Source: Baylisascaris procyonis (lineage: Eukaryota > Nematoda > Chromadorea > Rhabditida > Ascarididae). Taken from it: DNA of 64,000 nucleotides. The translations under genes and the position numbers were made by a program. Below the pieces are notes generated by a model. The model saw only the letters and a program-made list of their open reading frames with translations. It ran no database searches and had not been told where the DNA came from. The stretch lies in contig JAZARR010000083.1 of the NCBI GenBank assembly GCA_037389465.1, positions 37,096 through 101,095 of the forward strand, written 5' to 3'. Position 1 is the first letter of the stretch, and each line of letters starts with the position of its first letter. This document shows positions 53,149 to 64,000 of the stretch, piece after piece.

Positions 53149-56100
53149 GTACGTACATCCAAAGCCAAAAACTTTGCAACCAACCTACCGTCAGACAAAC
53201 TCAGAGTTCCTATTCTTCTGGATGCGCAGTTGCTCTTGAGTTTTAATAGTCAATGAACGATTGTGGAGCTGAAATTTTATCAAAAATTCGCTCAACATAG
53301 CACTTTGCCTGAAATTCATAAGTTATTTTCAGATGTACTGAGGTCATTGGTGAAGAGTCTGTCTGTTGTTTGCTTTGACAGTGGGTTTTATACTCGACCG
53401 GATGCCACCGATCCGAAGTGAACGTAATTCTCACTGACATGGCGTAAGCGGCATAGAACTGCAATAGGACAGACTAAAATGGATTGCAACAATTGAGCAA
53501 TATAAGTGAGAATGTTACTGAATATTATGCCATCTTATCTTGCTGTTACCTAAGATCTGAAATTAATGCATGTCATGAATTAATAAGAGGCAAAAACTGA
53601 GGCGGAAAATTTGATCATTTGTCATAAAAAATAAATTTCAGAAAAAATCAAACGCTACCCTTACCTCATCATTCATATACGATCAAGAAGGTCATTGTCG
53701 CATCATTCTTATCCCAAATGAACCCATCTTTGAGAATGTTTTGCAAAAAAAAGAAAAAAAAAAACCCCAAAAGTGCACCGCTTTAAAGATCGTTTTTATC
53801 TGGAAATGGCGGGTAAATTGAAAATCTTGTCGAGGTATTCCACCGAATAAAGATTTGATTGCATTATTTCTTCGACTGCTTATTCGCCTTATGTGATCGC
53901 GAGATATAAAAACGTTTGTTTCTGTGTTGCAGCATTTAAAACAGAAATGAATAGCAAAGGATTTTCTATGACTTTAAAGCAAGCAAATGATTCATGATGC
54001 GAAATGTCTTTAAAAATATTATGAGCTGTTTCCGAAGAACACAATGTCGTTAACAAACACCACTTTAAAGCGACAAAAAACCTCATCCACTGCTAAAAGG
54101 ATTTTCTTGAAATGCAACGTTTGCTTATTGTATTGCTGCCTCAGACAAGCGATAATTTATACTTTAGAATGGCAGCTATTCTTTCGAATGGACGTCTCCG
54201 CTTCGATATATCAGAAGAAACACTGCTAGTCATCACGAACCGTGATTATAAGTTTGTTACGAAAGCGCACTTGACCTGGTATAAATTAATAGGCATTGTT
54301 AAAATCGACGGGGTTTTAAAGAGAGCAGTGAGAGTACCGATTTGTGTGTCTACTTCAAGAGAAGATTCTGTGCCAAATAATTCTAAAAAACTGTGAAACG
54401 AAATGGTCTGTCAAGTACTATGTAATTTACGTGATAAACAATTCGGCTACTGAAAATAGATTGGATCATCGGCTATTCAGCATTTATTCAATAAAGAAGC
54501 CGACAAATAGCAACGATGGCAATAAAATCGACCCAAAAACAATCGATTAAATATGAAGCAGGGTAGGAAATCGATTGGAACATTTCGTATTCAGTGATGC
54601 CAGCATTTCATATAAAGATTTCTATTTACAAGTTTTTGGCATAGTTATATCCCTATGCGAAAAGGATTGTTCACTTCCTTATCCATCAAAGGTGTAACAG
54701 CACATAAGATAAATGTCAACTTCAACGCACTAAATGGCTATTTATTGCTGTGATAATGCTATAAAATTTCAATCTGTTGGCGAGATTATAGATAATAAAT
54801 ATACACTTAGAAGAATAAACTTCAACATTTGATCAACTTTTCCATCAAACTCAAAGCCATTATTAATAACGGCCACTCTTTTCTGTTTTCTTTACATAGA
54901 GCCACTTAAAAATGAATGTAAACTTTTGTACAATTTCATTTGAAACGTCTAACGTATATTTATTCTATGAAAAGTTTAGTTATGCATCGAACAAAAGCAA
55001 TTGCATCTATCAAAAAAATTTGCTTCGTTAGCTTAAGGGTGAAATGGAGCTTAAACTCTCAATTTTAGTGGTCCTTAAGAGTACATTAGTATTAGGCAAG
55101 AAATGAACGCTGTTTTCAGCACAATTTCTTAGAGAAATTTAATGGTCGATTAAATGCTAAAATTTTGAAAATTCCGTAATCGATAATTGCATTTCTCCCT
55201 TGTGGTTTTATCCTTAAGAATTGCTCAATCCACATAAAGTGACATAATTGAGATCTCGAGCAGTGAGCGGCAACTGGCGCTGTGCCAAATCGCAAGGCTT
55301 CTTTTTAGTATTAGCCATTTATTGATTCCCGCTTGAGGACTACTACGTTGAAACGTTGCATTCAAAGAACTCTACTATTGAAACGGATTAAAGTGACATT
55401 CACGAAGAATGCTTTTAAAGTTTTTCAATACGATATATATATTAATTCCTGTAAGGTTCTCTTAGAGAGCAATTTGAGAGCGACGTCATGCGCAACAATT
55501 AAAGCAATGAGAATTTTCTGCAACAACACTATAAAGTACACAAGACTTCCACGATTAAATTATGGAATGAAAATCAAATTCAAATATTTTCATTCCATTC
55601 TGGTCGCAGTTTGCAATCTATTCGATACGCATGACTGTTGGTTTTAGATTTAAGGTGTGGTAACATGAAAGTGTGTTGTTAATAGTGGCTTACCATGGAT
55701 TGTTCATGAACTATTCTCTGACGTTTTAAATATGCATCAAACATATCAACAATTAAAAACTTGTAACAAATAATGGAAAATGCAGCAGCGAAAACTTATA
55801 GATATCAAAAGAATACGAAAAAAGAAACAAAACAACCAGTAGAAAATCTCAAAATTTTCGAAAAAATGCCTGATTAGGATATAGCCAACTCACATGGAAC
55901 GCATAAAAAGACAACCAAATTATCTAAAGTATTTTATTGCGACGTTCCTATAGCATAAAATATAAATTAGAAATTAATCACTGTGAAAGCGTTATTGTTT
56001 TTTTAGCTCTGAGAAAATTACATTTATTAGTTATTGTCTAGGATCACCAACAAGTGAACTTTTGCGTCTTGAAGTTAACGAATTTTTGTTGTTTTTTCTC

Positions 56101-59100
56101 GTACTCGTACTATTTTATGAATAAAAATGTGTGATAATTTTAATGCTTACGAATTTTATGTAAATTATAAAAAATGAGGGAATAGAGGAAACGATAGATC
56201 GACAACTAGGAAAACGTGTTGAATAAAGGCTAAACTGCGATTAGCCTTAAGAAAGAGCATTCTGCGTTTGCTGCACGATAGTGAGAAGCGCGCAGAGAGT
56301 GCGTGAAGAATGCAACGCTCAAGAGACGGCAACCGGCTGCACTCAACACCACAAACAGCAGCCAGCTAGCCTCACATATGCTTCCGATAAATAAAGACCT
56401 CAGTCGACATATATTCGAACAATATGAGGACATTTAAGAATGCTTTTTTTGCCTTGACTAGGGCTAGGGAGGGAGGTATATTAGTGATATGTTACAGTTG
56501 ACGGGAATCAACGGCAACGAGGAAGTTAACGGCTCTGGGAACCGGAAGACGAAAAAGCACCGGAAACAAGCAAAAACAGAAAATCGCAACATTCCATTTC
56601 AGTCAAATTGACCATGCTTTTCAACGAATTGCATTTTCTGTTGCTCTACTATAAATGAATGGAACTTGACATTGATGAAAATTTCCTTCGAACTATTGAT
56701 TCCTTGGCAACGATAGGGAAAGCAATTATCTGCTAAGGAGTTTTCCCTAAATTGGTTTCAGAAGAAATGCTTATTAGAGTTTGTTCTATCCTATTAACAA
56801 ATTTGAACATAATAAACATAGATTCTATAGGAAGCATTATCCTTGTAATCGATTCTTTTTAACCATCCTCCTCCACTTCTCACAGGTGGCGGAAGATTTT
56901 TTCCGGCCCCTTCTCTTTTTCGAAAGTTTATGCAGATGAAGCATCTTCATCGCAGTAGCAAGTCTAGCTTCTTATCTCAAAACAAATTGTATGGCTGACT
57001 TAGATTCATGTGATACCCATTTTTTGATAAGCAGTGAAAGCATCATCACTTGGTGCGAAACGGTAAAGGTTCAGTGGTGGACTATTCGTCCGCGAGCAGA
57101 AGATCGATGTTTCTAGCTATTGGAGGACGGCGTTTTCATTGGTCATCAAAGAAATTAGACTCCTGCAGGCGAGTGATGGATGGAATGCGTTCTCATCAAA
57201 CGTAGTAGTGTGGCTTACAGCCATACCTATATTCAAGGTGTGTCTCATAGCAGTGTTCCGCTTCAAGCAATAGACAGAACATATTGCACATTGCAAGATT
57301 TGCTTGTTTCAAGGACAATTTGCATATCAAGTCTGCTTATCATGGAAAGAGGTACAACTATGAGACATTTTTAATTTTATGGGAGAAGTGATTTTATCAT
57401 CTCAACTTTAATATTTCACACTTCGTGCTTCTCCTTCAGAAGAGATAAACATGTAACTTCGTTTTCAGTTAGCGAGGGGCAGTGTGAGCGGAACTGTATT
57501 CACCCTACCCTTCGCTCGCCATTCCCTCTCCCCTTTGCTCTAATTATCTCTTTTATGTATTGTCACATATGGAGAGAAAAGTTGCTTTAGCTGCCTATTA
57601 GTTGACGGTGGATAAAACTAGGACATATGAGGAAGAAATCGGCAAACAAAACGATATTAAAACTAATGATAATGGACGGACAATGTGTAACACTTTTAGA
57701 AGTCGTTCTGAGATGCAATCCATCATAGAGTGAGAGTTATGAAATGAACACTGAGTTGACTTATTGCGTCGGCTTCACCAATAGTTAACTGCGGAACTGG
57801 CTGAACGCACAGACATTATTGTTTGGAGAACATCTCAAACCCATAGAAGATGGATATCTAGATGCCATTCATCATGAAACAAAAACGTTACCTGAAGTTT
57901 AACCTGAATCTACAAAATTAAGTATGACTTGAAATCCTAAGCTATGGGTCTTGAAAATTTTTAAAAGTGAGGATTTTCGAGGTTGAGCAAGTATGAGGTA
58001 GGACTGCAATATCGAACATTACGGAGCTTATTCATTGCTGAACTATCAGCCACCTGTTGATAGTTCCTTCAGGATAAACTATTTTCGTCAGCTGGATAAT
58101 CATAACGTGTCCATGCATTATCATCGGTAATTTATGAGGGAGGATAGTTAAGAATTGCACAGACGTTACAAGGAATAATCATAAGTGCGTGATGTCATAG
58201 TGAGATCAGAGCTGCAGAGAACAAATATCAGGCGAAGGAAGTTTGAGAGGATTATCATTGAGCCAAAAGGGTCATCATGACGAAGCTATAAGGATCATAA
58301 AGGAGCCAAAACAGCAAATCATTTGGCCTCACCTAAATCAGTGGCAGTTTTAAACGGTTTTTTAGTAATGACTGCAGCTGTAAAATTGATCTCTAATACG
58401 GTAAGTTGTGAATCAGTGACGATGATAGCGATTCCAGGCACAGGCATGAGATGATATCCATAAATTGATGTGGCTCAACTTATCTCCAGCCTCTTCTGAC
58501 ATACAACAGTTGTTTTACACAATGATTCACATCAATGGTCCCATAATGCAGAATTTTGCATTTTTTCGTTCCATCGAATGTTTCACAAATATTTTATTGA
58601 CATATGATTGCAGTTATCGTTCAGTGAGGAAAATTTCATGAGAAATTCTAAAAAACAACAATTAAGGAACTTTAATAAAGAATATCGCAGAGTATTACTT
58701 ACAACACAGAGGCGATGGAAGAGCTATTGCATTTGAAACTGCAGTGTCATCGTATTGGTACAATCATCGAATGAAGTGCTAGAACGCTTCGAATGCAGTG
58801 TGTGAAAATAGGAGATTTTTCGCATTTATCAGATGACAGAATTTGTGAATATTCATCGCAGACGTTGTCATCAATTCGCTTTTCCAGAACAGCGAATCTT
58901 AGCTAATTAATAAGGTGGGCGGGAGTGGAAAACAAGTTCACATGAAAAAGTTTTTTGCGGCATGAATCGAAAATGGTTTCTAAACCTTCAATATACGTTC
59001 CTATAACTTTTCAACGCTTTTTGAATCGTTACACTTGATGCAATGTTATCAAATAGAACATTAAAAATACTTCTAGGTCGATGAAAAGAACGTCTATTAA

Positions 59101-59510
59101 AACTACTCGGCAAGAGTTGATGGAAATAAGCAATCGGGGGTACCACTCATTGTTTTCGTCCGTTAATTGCCTAAGAAGGTCTTTCACGCAATGATTCCTT
59201 TTACTTTTGGATGCGATTAATTTCTAATTACGATTGAAAGGGTATACTTCTGACTATAAGATCTATCTTCATTTTGTGAAGTTGCGGCAGTAATAAGGGA
59301 TCATTTCGCACTTATCGAATGCATAGAGATGATGCCCTGTATGCATTTCTCACCCTCGAATCACTAAGCTCCGATCGTTTCTTAACAACCAAAGTCTTGT
59401 TCTAATTTTCCGCTTTTTTTGGTCGCAAAAACTCGGTTTTTACCGACTTCCTTCGGCTGGCAATTGATTCATATATTTTAAAATACACGATTCCAACCGA
59501 ACTTTAGTCG
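53149..59510. other. Large gene-poor stretch
   Basis: More than 6 kb with no splice-framed exon. The best candidates are 54112-54396 (+), reading MAAILSNGRLRFDISEETLL then VITNRDYKF, and 55333-55647 (+); both stand on ORF length alone. Confidence 0.35.
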
Positions 59511-59786
59511 TTACCGAGTGCTTTGGTCCTTTAAAACTATCACCTTTCCATCAGAACAGGTTTTCTTAGCGAAACGCATCGCACGCCATTTTGTCTCGCC
59601 CAATTTGATACCCGCTGTGCACACAATATCACTGTGAAGCCGACTGCAAGCTTGGCTTTCTGCATGGAACGAATACTCAATGCAAATTTTGTTTTTCTCC
59701 CAGCATATAGCTTTTCCCGATTGTAATGAGACATTGAAGTGATCAGTTGGCCTTCGACGACCGTCGTTGACCATGAGTTCGAACAT
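59511..59786 (-). CDS. Cysteine-containing ORF in the left arm of the inverted repeat
   Basis: Minus-strand 91-codon ORF with ICWEKNKICIEYSFHAESQA, then CSRLHSDIVCTAG and KTCSDGKVIVL. An overlapping second frame (94 codons) is equally long, so the true frame, if any, is unclear. The right arm carries a disrupted copy of the same sequence. Could be an exon captured by the repeat or an element-encoded fragment. Confidence 0.25.
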   Translation of the reverse strand: MFELMVNDGRRRPTDHFNVSLQSGKAICWEKNKICIEYSFHAESQACSRLHSDIVCTAGIKLGETKWRAMRFAKKTCSDGKVIVLKDQSTR

Positions 59787-59827
59787 TTTTCATGCAAATC
59801 TCTAGACAAAATAATGTACAACATAAC

Positions 59828-59894
<67 letters not shown>

Positions 59895-60144
59895 ATATTA
59901 TTTTGTCTAGGAGATTTGCATGAAAAACGTTCGAACTGATGGTCAACGACGGTCGTCGGGCCAACTTTTGATCACTTCAATGTCTCATTACAATCGGGAA
60001 AAGCCATATGCTGGGAGAAAAAAATAAAATTTGCATTGAGTATTCGTTCCAGGCAGAGAGCCAAGCTTGCAGTCGGCTTCACAAGGATATTGTGTGCACA
60101 GCGGGTAGCATCAAATTGGGCGAGACAAAATGGTGTGCGATGCG
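59575..60144. repeat. Large inverted repeat with (TA)n centre
   Basis: Left arm 59575-59826 and right arm 59889-60144 are reverse complements with roughly 90% identity by eye and several small indels. Weaker similarity continues outward to about 59511 and 60185. A perfect TA tract of about 55 bases forms the centre. On the minus strand the left arm is open in two frames (91 and 94 codons); the right-arm copy is interrupted. Transcripts across it would form a hairpin of about 250 bp. Origin: inverted duplication, or a foldback element. Confidence 0.88.
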
Positions 60145-60668
60145 TGCGCTTCGTCGCCGATAAAATGCCTATTAAGAGACCAAGAACACAAACTTAGTCG
60201 CATGCTTCCAACCAAGCAAATGTCAATTCCGTTTGCAAACACGCCGGAAAGAAATATCAAATTCGAAGGATTTACACAACGACGATTTGTTTAGGGGAGA
60301 GGGCAAAACGACGCAAACAAATAGGACCGAGAAATGTTGCGATATATTTGGACGGTTCTTAGCGATGATTATTCTCATGAATAACCGACTTTCATTAATA
60401 TATAATTCACTTGCAACCATCTAGGAATAACCAACATAAATGAGAGCTCATTGTCATCGCGGTTATGCATTTAGAGAACGAGGAGGAGCTGGGGGAAGAG
60501 GGAGGAGAAGAAGGCATGGAGAGGCCGAAAAGTGCCGAGCGAGTACTCGCGCTTCTTTGAATGCTCCATTTGTGGATTTCTTTAACGTTCACTCTTAGAT
60601 TGCTTTTTGCAATATTTTAGATCACGTCTGTGTCTCAATTCATCGGGCTCATCTGTAACGCACAAAAA

Positions 60669-60671
<3 letters not shown>

Positions 60672-60766
<95 letters not shown>
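60672..60766. repeat. (TA)n microsatellite
   Basis: About 95 bases of perfect alternating TA. Unlike the tract at 59.83 kb it is not flanked by inverted arms. Confidence 0.97.
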
Positions 60767-60767
<1 letters not shown>

Positions 60768-63509
60768 GGTTGCTGTTTCCGCAATGGAGATGAGACATTC
60801 TTCACGTCACAGTCATATACCTCAAAGAAAAGTTCCGCATGAGTTTCTACATGTCCCGGGGTTACAAGTAGTTCCATGGATAGCCCAGAAGGGGGAAGAA
60901 AATTATGGATATGAAAGGCGTTGGTGGGTAAACTGTCACCACGTACCCATCAGTTTAACATCAAGTAATGACCGCAGCGTAGAAAGAAGCGATTGATATG
61001 CCGCCGTGGGAGAAGTGATATAATTGAGCAATAATATGGTAGATACAGGATTATGAGGTCCAACTGCAGAATAAAATATAACAGTAAATTGACGAAATAG
61101 TGTAATTTCAATTACTTTGTATATTCTAGTCAATGAAGCTTCTTCAATGAGATCTTCTGAATGGTCTCTTTGATTGCGAAAAAGAATTTGTTAGCCTGAA
61201 TTATTACTGGTGTGAAATTGCCTGGATCAACATGAAATACTGCTAGGATTAATGAAATTTAGTGGTAAGCACTGCACCGCGATTTTGCTGTGCTCCAGTT
61301 CGAGGCTATGCGTAGTGAGCTAATGGGGTTAAGAGAAAAGGCGGAACCGCTCAGCGCAAAGAAAACGAGTTTGTGCCAAGCACTGGAAATTTTCATGCAC
61401 ACAAACGCTCCTTCAAGTTGTCGAACTTTCCGTGTTAATGAATAGAATCGTAAGTTGTTGCTTTGATCTCCGACAGACAAGAGGCGAGCAAGGTGAGCGT
61501 CATGAATGAATGCTTTTGAATTAGGAAGGAGGCTGAACTGGTGCTTCGCAGAAAATGCTACCTAGCTGTACCAGAAGTTTTTGAAGAAAATCAGCCCTAT
61601 TGAAATGAAATGTTCGATAGAGACGTGGTCAGCAAAATAAGAGCGAGTGAAGATTATCTTTCCTTGAACTAAGGGCGGTCTTCACATATACTAGTACCTA
61701 TAACAAACGCAAGATCCCCCTTACAGGAAATACAGCTCAACAACGAGCATTCCTCATAGAAGATGTTGTACGCACTACGCAGTGAAAAACTATTTCGGTT
61801 CTGCCATCAAATTCCAGAATAAGAGTGGATCTGACGACAGCGCAGCATAGCAACGAACAAGAGGCAATGGGACGAGCGTACGGACTAACGAGGCATCTGA
61901 CATGCTTAAGTGGATCGCGAATGTTGATGGAGAAGCGGTCGCAGCGAAGACCCTGAGGGAATGAAGACAACAGCGCCAAATTTAGAGCCATATCACATAG
62001 TAAGAGAATGCGAAAGGGACAACTACTGTTCTCTGGCTGTTTTCTCAACTTGTGCATCATAAGCTTAGAAAATTGGTCAAGATGAAATATATTGCGCACG
62101 AAAATGATAGCGACTATCGCGCGGTTGCATAAGCCTAAGTCAAACAAAATTTCGCCTTCCTTCATACAATATCTGAATATATTCAAATTGGAAAGGTGCT
62201 AGAAGAGATGAGAAATGATCCGAGCCCCAAAAAATGCAAACTATTCCAACAAAATGCCACATATACGCCATATTTTCTTGTTACAAGTGGATGGGATTGC
62301 AATTGAAGGGAGTTCTATCACTAAATTTTTACACTTCCGCGAGTGCTAATATAAGAGCGCAAATTACACAATAAGAAAATGGATGCTTCTACAAGTAATG
62401 TTAACTATTCTCAGTATGCTAAACGTAGATATAACCAATCGGATTGTAGCAACCACTTCACGCTTCCTATAACCACCTTTCAACTTCGACAAAAATGGGA
62501 CTTAAAAGGAATAGAATAGAATTGAAAACAATGAATAACTTTGAACAACGAGCTAGGAGAAACAGCTTGCAGCAATTTTGAAAGAGCAACAGTGAATTAG
62601 GATGCGGAAAAGAGAAATGAAATTTTCGTACATTGCGTAGAAATGTCATTACCGTATAGCACAATCGATGGAAAAAGCTAGTTTTATTAGTCGAAACCTG
62701 CCAATAGATTTGAGGACGCAAATGAAAAAGAAATAGGATGCTCAAACTAACATATGCGAACTGAATGACACTGGATTGAAACTCGTGATAAAAAAACATA
62801 AATGGATTAGCCTAAACAGGCAAACGCAAATTGGAAAAGGAAAACGCAGAAGAAAAATTCTGAGCATATAAAAACAACCCCTAAATAAAAATTAGAACAA
62901 CGTTAGAAACCCTTTTGCTGAAAACAAAGCAAAGAGTGTGAGCAGATACAATTTTAGGCGAGTGTTTAAAACAATAATATTTCTCAGAATCAAAAGCTTG
63001 CTCAGGTGTAACTCAATACGACCAGCAAACTTGCTAGAGCGATCCCATGCGAAACTGAATAAGTTTGATGGCACTTGGTTGCGCAGTTGTCTACTAAGGG
63101 AATGTGAAAATACTAAACTATATAGCGACGCGTTAAATTGGAAATACAAACGAGATTTCAGAAATAAGAGAATAAAATCATGCCAACATTTCGGCAAATA
63201 TCCAATAAAATCAATGAAAATTCAGAAATTTCTGAGAGGCGGAAGGAGATGAAAATATTCACAAATACAAAGCAAAACGTTGCAATAACGTTCCGCCAGA
63301 CTACCAAACAATAATGGTGTAATAGAAAGTTTTAATATTCTTTAAAAGATATATCCCTCTAAAAATGTTTGCGACGACTGAAAGTGCTTGTTGCAAGGTC
63401 TTTTTGGGTTAGAAAACCTGTTGTAGAAGCAGATGCAAAAATAACAGAGCATTCTTTAGATGGTTTTGAAAGCAAACTGCTTAGGTGATATCTAAAGGGA
63501 ACCCTCAGA
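60767..63509. other. No supported gene; one long minus ORF
   Basis: 61737-62186 (-) is open for 149 codons with about ten Cys, which is long for chance, but has no splice context or recognisable motif. 62467-62799 (-) and 62938-63252 (+) are also open. Nothing firm. Confidence 0.3.
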
Positions 63510-63900
63510 GCCCTGTTTTGCTCAGTAGATGTTGAAAACGTCTGGGGTAGTGTTGACGCTTATTTCTCACTAAAGAAAACTCCTAACAAAGCATTAGCGG
63601 ATCTTCTAAAATCATGCATTCTTAAGAAAAATTGAAACCCTTTCCAAAAATAACGCATTAGGGGAAACCCACTTTGCTTCAGGGGTCCATATTGTCTCCA
63701 GAAATTTACTTTTCTGAAGTGCCTAACGTTTATTTGCTAGGAAAAACACTAATATTTGCTGATGATGCTCAGGTGATTTCTAAAGGAAACCTTCAAAATG
63801 AATCTAATATAACAGAAGAAATACACCAAGGTATTGACTAAATATTGTCTCAACAGCTGCAAATGCAATTAAGTAGCTCTAAAGCAATGTTAAGGAGACA
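63510..63900 (+). pseudogene. Decayed non-LTR retrotransposon reverse transcriptase
   Basis: Frame 1 (63510-63632) reads ALFCSVDVENVWGSVDAYFS then LKKTPNKALADLLKSC, like RT motif A (D-x-x-x-A-F-D-S-V-D). After a frameshift, frame 2 (63665-63838) reads LLQGSILSPEIYF (RT motif B, QG-x3-SP) and LIFADDAQVIS (the F/Y-ADD catalytic box), then a stop, then LSSSKAM. The order and spacing of these motifs are diagnostic for a LINE-type RT; SVD-x in motif A recalls RTE-like elements. Stops and a frameshift show it is dead. It may extend past the window end. Confidence 0.8.
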
Positions 63901-64000
63901 TGGAAGTGACGTGCGCCTGACGAAAGTCCATCACCAAATGCATTTTGAAATGCAATGATGTAAACCCACCAAAGAAACGAAAATTGAAAACGATGATCTC

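Overview
The window reads as nuclear DNA of a nematode. It is AT-rich, gene-sparse and full of microsatellites. Coding sequence sits in short exons of about 60-210 bases with GT-AG introns. Several first exons begin 1-7 bases after a good TTTCAG-type acceptor and have no visible cis donor upstream, which is how spliced-leader trans-splicing sites look in nematodes. Two recognisable families, GILT thiol reductase and GAPR-1-like CAP protein, fit this. The species cannot be named from sequence alone. Exon chains were built by hand from splice-site consensus and reading-phase agreement; nothing was aligned to a database.

Layout. 70-2062 (+): 3' part of a cysteine-rich gene (family X). 3836-6105 (+): exons of an unrecognised membrane protein. 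6573-7006 (-): a long orphan exon. 9623-10111: a perfect 41-base inverted repeat enclosing an exon-like ORF. 11247-13675 (+): a complete four-exon GILT gene. 14887-18854 (-): a complete six-exon secreted, probably GPI-anchored cysteine-rich gene, again family X. 19328-20086 (-): exon-like ORFs. 24627-25181 (-): a two-exon small secreted protein. 26384-26659: degenerate tandem repeats. 27281-30165 (-): cysteine-rich exons, including two separate hydrophobic GPI-like C-terminal exons, a CxxxC exon and an EGF-like exon. 31545-32647: about 1.1 kb of ATT/ATTATC microsatellite. 35398-36991 (-): GAPR-1-like CAP gene. 38527-39470 (+): three-exon secreted protein. 40223-42757 (-): first exon of one gene and 3' exons of two others. 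48-49 kb and 53 kb (+): isolated exons. 51362-51800: CA-rich tract. 59575-60144: large inverted repeat around a TA core. 63510-63900 (+): decayed non-LTR retrotransposon reverse transcriptase.

The main finding is family X. At least two loci (70-2062 and 14887-18854), and probably a third cluster (28.6-30.2 kb), share a C-x3-C motif followed by a hydrophobic helix-like segment, a closing Cys 30-45 residues later, an EW motif and GPI-type tails. They lie in one 30 kb stretch on both strands. This resembles a nematode-restricted extracellular cysteine-rich family (CPG4-like is my best but unverified guess) that has spread locally. Genes here do not obviously form operons: neighbours are kilobases apart and change strand often.
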